A stretch of 25,453 nt of DNA, taken from IMG/VR virus record IMGVR_UViG_3300042934_001336, positions 1 to 25,453 of that record; one strand, written 5' to 3'. Both the position numbers and the translations under genes were made by a program. Below, one piece after another: positions 23,028-25,453 of the stretch. This DNA is from a virus. The notes beneath the pieces were generated by a model. That model saw only the letters and a list, made by a program, of their open reading frames with translations. It searched no databases and was not told where the DNA came from. The stretch's first letter is position 1. Every line of letters begins with the position of its first letter.

Positions 23028-23038
23028 CCAATATTTAT
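23028..23038 (+). promoter_or_regulatory. Late-gene leader motif CCAATATTTAT, copy 8
   Basis: An exact copy, completed by TGG to the 14-base inverted repeat (23028-23041). It lies 8 nt before the ATG at 23047 and marks the lysis unit. Confidence 0.75.
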
Positions 23039-23046
23039 TGGAAAAA

Positions 23047-23568
23047 ATGGAAGATAAAAAACTTCAATGGGCGGACTCAATTACGCTCAATAGAATAAAC
23101 CTAATGCACCCTTCATTAAGAGACGAACTAAGAAATCAATATTTAGAAATCAATACAAAATTACCTAAAGGTGTACGATTGAGATTTACCCATACATTAA
23201 GAACATTTGAAGAGCAAAATGCACTTTACGCACAAGGTCGAACCACCAAAGGTAAGATTGTGACGAATGCAAACAGCGGTTCTTCATGGCATAATTACGG
23301 ACTTGCATTTGACATTGTAATTCTCTATGATAAAGACGGCAATGGCACCTTTGAAACTGCAAGTTGGAATGAAGATAAATATTTTATGATGGTTGTTAAT
23401 TATTTCAAATCCAAAGGATGGTTTTGGGGTGGTGACTTTAGGAATTTTAAAGATTCACCACACTTTGAAAAGACGTTTGGATTGACGATTAACCAAGCCA
23501 TAGCCAAATACAACGCCAATGATGTTATTATCAATAATGGTATAAAGTATATTAAGATAGGAGGGTAA
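23047..23568 (+). CDS. Endolysin, peptidase M15 family (L-Ala-D-Glu / D-Ala type peptidase)
   Basis: This 173-residue enzyme cuts peptidoglycan peptides at the end of infection. Its zinc-site pattern is clear: SSWHNYGLAFDIV supplies His82 and Asp89, and GWFWGGDF...DSPHFEK supplies His139. It also has RFTHTLRTFEEQNALYAQGR, typical of the M15_4 (VanY/Ply-like) group. I see no signal peptide, so it probably needs the holin next to it to reach the wall. An in-frame TTG at 23038 adds three residues, but it lies inside the CCAATATTTATTGG motif; ATG 23047 is preferred. The holin gene follows after 2 nt. Confidence 0.88.
   Translation: MEDKKLQWADSITLNRINLMHPSLRDELRNQYLEINTKLPKGVRLRFTHTLRTFEEQNALYAQGRTTKGKIVTNANSGSSWHNYGLAFDIVILYDKDGNGTFETASWNEDKYFMMVVNYFKSKGWFWGGDFRNFKDSPHFEKTFGLTINQAIAKYNANDVIINNGIKYIKIGG
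23559..23564 (+). promoter_or_regulatory. Perfect Shine-Dalgarno AGGAGG before the holin start
   Basis: AGGAGG within the end of the endolysin gene, 6 nt before the ATG at 23571. This is the second such site in the window. Both precede internal, coupled starts. Confidence 0.65.
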
Positions 23569-23570
23569 CA

Positions 23571-24023
23571 ATGGATATTTTAAAAATTATAAAAGAGGTA
23601 ATCAACTCCTTTCTAACTTCATCATTGATAAGTAAGCTAATATTATTTATTTCAGCCTTTTTTGCCCCTGTATACGAGCTGTATATTTTATTAATATTCT
23701 TGGTTTCGGTTGATTACCTCATGGATTTAGGAGTATGGTTTTTTAAAGCAGACAAGCAGACGACAAAAGTATGGGATGTAACAAAACCTTTCATAGTCAA
23801 ATTGATAATGTATTCCGTGCTAGTAATAACCGTTAACAGTGTACAAATGCACCTGATAAAAGAAGCATTTGAACTATTTAAGATGGTCATTGCTATTCCC
23901 ATTATTGCGGAATTATTAGGAATTGTTGCAACGGTTGAGCGTTATACAGGAGTACGAATTGTAGATAAATTGAAACGATATTTGGGGAGTTGGACAAAAA
24001 ACAATGAAATTAATAATCCTTAG
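23571..24023 (+). CDS. Holin, phage_holin_4-like
   Basis: This 150-residue protein has several hydrophobic helices: SSLISKLILFISAFFAPVYE, LYILLIFLVSVDYLMDLGVW, IVKLIMYSVLVITVNSV and VIAIPIIAELLGIVATVER. A polar loop (KADKQTTKVWDVTK) lies between the second and third, and the C-terminus is basic (KRYLGSWTKNN). The order, with a VDYLMD turn and an ELLGIVATVERYTG ending, resembles holins of the phage_holin_4 group, which open the inner membrane to release the endolysin. It follows the endolysin by 2 nt and uses a perfect Shine-Dalgarno. It ends overlapping the reverse-strand gene by 4 bp tail to tail. Confidence 0.75.
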   Translation: MDILKIIKEVINSFLTSSLISKLILFISAFFAPVYELYILLIFLVSVDYLMDLGVWFFKADKQTTKVWDVTKPFIVKLIMYSVLVITVNSVQMHLIKEAFELFKMVIAIPIIAELLGIVATVERYTGVRIVDKLKRYLGSWTKNNEINNP

Positions 24024-24748
24024 AGTACAAGTTTGACTATTTCGTCATCATTATTAACAATATTAAGAAGAACATATTCAGCGCCACCGATATAGGAGAA
24101 GCTCATTTCGTAGGTACGTAAATATTCATTTCCATCGGAATCAAAATATTTGACTTTAAACATAAGATTTTCGATGTCTGGTTTGTTATCATTATACTCT
24201 TTAACATCCAACCTCAATGAAAAAGATATTGAATTGGTAGAATTTTCACTAACATTAAACAGTCTTGGTAAAGAATTATGATAGGATTTGGTCTTTGTAA
24301 AAACGTGGTAAGATAATCTACAGGTTTTATTAGTGGTAATGGTAACTGTTAAATCGATAGCTAATAGCTTATTATCAATGTGGTCGTTCACAAGGTTTTT
24401 CCAAATTTTACGATGAGACTGTATAAAACTAATAGTTGGTCGTATCTCCCTAATATATTTTAATTCTTCAATTTTAGAAATTCGATTTTGGTCTCTCTGA
24501 ACCGTCATTTGAGAGCGTAATGTTTGATACAAAAATACTGCTGTTACTAGTGTAACAATGACCATTACCCAATCGGATACAGTTCCATATTCTTCTGGAT
24601 TAAATTTAAAAGTAATCCAAGGATGGTTATTAGCTATTGCAACAACAAACACAATCGTAGAAATAATAAACAGTCCAACAAAAATAAGAGCTAAATTTTC
24701 ATTTTTATGTTTAAACCTAGTAAACCAAGAACCTGATTTTTTATCCAT
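24020..24748 (-). CDS. Two-helix membrane protein, accessory; function unknown
   Basis: This 242-residue protein has a basic start, a first membrane helix (LALIFVGLFIISTIVFVVAI, about 19-38), a second (WVMVIVTLVTAVFLYQTL, about 60-77), then a coiled-coil-like charged stretch (QRDQNRISKIEELKYI) and a beta-rich C-terminal domain. The layout, two helices followed by a soluble domain, is shared with the accessory protein at 9029-9802, though I see no clear sequence match. It is read opposite to the lysis genes and ends 4 bp inside the holin gene. I could not find a clear TAnnTTTG box before it. A role in superinfection exclusion or other lysogenic conversion is possible but unproven. Confidence 0.6.
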   Translation of the reverse strand: MDKKSGSWFTRFKHKNENLALIFVGLFIISTIVFVVAIANNHPWITFKFNPEEYGTVSDWVMVIVTLVTAVFLYQTLRSQMTVQRDQNRISKIEELKYIREIRPTISFIQSHRKIWKNLVNDHIDNKLLAIDLTVTITTNKTCRLSYHVFTKTKSYHNSLPRLFNVSENSTNSISFSLRLDVKEYNDNKPDIENLMFKVKYFDSDGNEYLRTYEMSFSYIGGAEYVLLNIVNNDDEIVKLVL

Positions 24749-24834
24749 GAGAATAGGGGCTATTATTAATTACTCGATAAAATACATATTTTATGTTAAT
24801 ATTCAAATCTCTTAAAACTCCTTATTTACTAAGA

Positions 24835-24866
24835 TTTGCCTATATGCCTGTTTTTTAGTATATTTG
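24835..24866 (+). promoter_or_regulatory. Bacteroidota-type promoter TTTG-N20-TATATTTG
   Basis: TTTG at 24835-24838 and TATATTTG at 24859-24866 are separated by 20 nt, an excellent match to the Bacteroidota housekeeping promoter. A start site near 24870-24874 would produce a leader of about 130 nt before the gene at 25004. Confidence 0.75.
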
Positions 24867-24869
24867 CTT

Positions 24870-24938
24870 ATGGTAACGCCAGTTACTGAAAACAAGACAA
24901 AAAACAAAACAATGATTTTATTAAAGTGTGAATTATAA
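24870..24938 (+). CDS. Short ORF in the leader of the last gene (22 codons), tentative
   Basis: The ORF reads M-V-T-P-V-T-E-N-K-T and ends C-E-L before TAA. Its ATG lies 4 nt after the -7 box, so it could be read from a nearly leaderless transcript. It is followed by a hairpin at 24948-24985 and the gene at 25004. It may be a leader peptide, or chance; the composition does not decide. Confidence 0.25.
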   Translation: MVTPVTENKTKNKTMILLKCEL

Positions 24939-24947
24939 TGTAGCCGT

Positions 24948-24985
24948 GTTGGGGTGCTTGTTATATTTTATTGTTATACCCCAAC
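24948..24985 (+). promoter_or_regulatory. Leader hairpin before the last gene
   Basis: GTTGGGGT (24948-24955) pairs with ACCCCAAC (24978-24985) around an AT-rich 22-nt loop. No T run follows, so it is not a classical terminator. The base just after it, together with the hairpin's 3' arm, forms CCAACAGTTAT, which matches the late motif at 9 of 11 positions and at the right distance from the ATG (12 nt). Confidence 0.5.
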
Positions 24986-25003
24986 AGTTATAATTTTAAA
25001 AAA

Positions 25004-25453
25004 ATGAATAATAATGAAATCGCTAGGAACTTAGAAGATTTGACCGTTTCTAGATTGACAGCAGTGTCAAAATTGTACAGCGTTGATTGTAATACCTCTA
25101 ACATCGCAAGGCTTCATAAAGCTTTAAAGCAAGTAGTAAATGAAGCTAAAAGAACAGAAGTAAAGACAACGGTAGAAGTCGAACATGATGAAGTGATTGA
25201 CATGTTTAATACTATTGAGGAGGGAATTAAAGCGTATAAAATAAAATATAGTCGGTCAACCTTTCCCAAAGATTTGAATATTTATCAATTGATTGACGAT
25301 TTTAGGAAGCTAAGCCCCCCTCAAATTATTCGTGAAGTATTGAAAGGTACAGAGGAAAAAAAACCAGCGACTAAAAAGAAAAGCAAGGCAGAAGAAAAGG
25401 AAGAAGCATATCAAAAATTTCTAGACAAAAGGAAGCTACACTTGCTAAAGTAA
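25004..25453 (+). CDS. Hypothetical protein, helical and basic
   Basis: This 149-residue protein begins MNNNEIARNLEDLTVSRL, with helical stretches throughout (RLHKALKQVVNEAKRTEVKT; MFNTIEEGIKAYKIKYS; IYQLIDDFRKLSPPQIIREV). It ends in a strongly charged region (KKKSKAEEKEEAYQKFLDKR) that could bind nucleic acid or be a disordered tail. I do not recognise it. An in-frame TTG at 24971 would give 11 more residues but lies inside the leader hairpin; ATG 25004 is preferred. It is preceded by a good host-type promoter and a structured leader. The window ends with its stop codon, so its downstream partners are unknown. Confidence 0.6.
   Translation: MNNNEIARNLEDLTVSRLTAVSKLYSVDCNTSNIARLHKALKQVVNEAKRTEVKTTVEVEHDEVIDMFNTIEEGIKAYKIKYSRSTFPKDLNIYQLIDDFRKLSPPQIIREVLKGTEEKKPATKKKSKAEEKEEAYQKFLDKRKLHLLK

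Noticed and set aside
1-25453. Search for tRNA, rRNA, CRISPR arrays, integrase and att sites
   Set aside because: No cloverleaf-like tRNA sequence, no regularly spaced repeats, no integrase-like ORF and no flanking direct repeat was seen by eye. Short or diverged elements could still be missed.

Overview
This window is a contiguous late-gene block of a tailed, siphovirus-like phage or prophage of the phylum Bacteroidota. The DNA is AT-rich. Most genes lack a Shine-Dalgarno sequence. Promoter-like sites of the Bacteroidota form (TTTG, about 19-20 nt, TAnnTTTG) precede several accessory genes. The structural proteins resemble those I know from Bacteroidota siphophages. No integrase, att site, tRNA, rRNA, CRISPR array or insertion sequence was seen. 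Integration state and host species cannot be decided from this window.

Layout, left to right. Packaging: the end of a probable small terminase gene (1-270) and terL (260-1468). Tail assembly: a chaperone gene with a -1 frameshift extension (1499-2214) and a probable neck or tail-completion protein (2217-2849). A small reverse-strand gene (2868-3056). Tail tip: a structural protein (3126-4370) and a large LamG/PhoD-phosphatase protein (4373-7126). That reading frame continues past a single TAA into an (alpha/alpha)-barrel glycosidase-like region (to 8146). Two accessory genes (8343-8834 reverse; 9029-9802). Tail: baseplate-type protein (9839-12094) and tape measure (12220-14949). Head: XkdF-like protease, scaffold, major capsid protein, probable tail tube protein, a small protein, a long portal protein, and two connector/terminator proteins (15012-21049). 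Accessory block: 21129-22819, including a lipoprotein, a membrane protein and an XRE-type regulator with a palindromic operator. Lysis: M15 endolysin and holin (23047-24023). Then a reverse-strand membrane protein (24020-24748) and a gene of unknown function (25004-25453).

The most striking signal is an 11-base sequence, CCAATATTTAT. It occurs eight times, always on the + strand and always 8-17 nt before the start codon of a virion or lysis gene. It never precedes an accessory gene. Strong hairpin terminators often stand just before it, so the late region looks like a chain of self-contained cassettes. Accessory genes instead carry host-type TAnnTTTG boxes or no clear box. This suggests two transcription or expression classes in one phage, and it may explain the unusual module order (terminase and tail genes ahead of head genes). 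Other points are the TAA in the middle of the putative 1257-codon tail-fibre/depolymerase frame, a textbook T_TTA_AAA slippery site in the tail chaperone gene, and a leader with a short ORF and a hairpin before the last gene.
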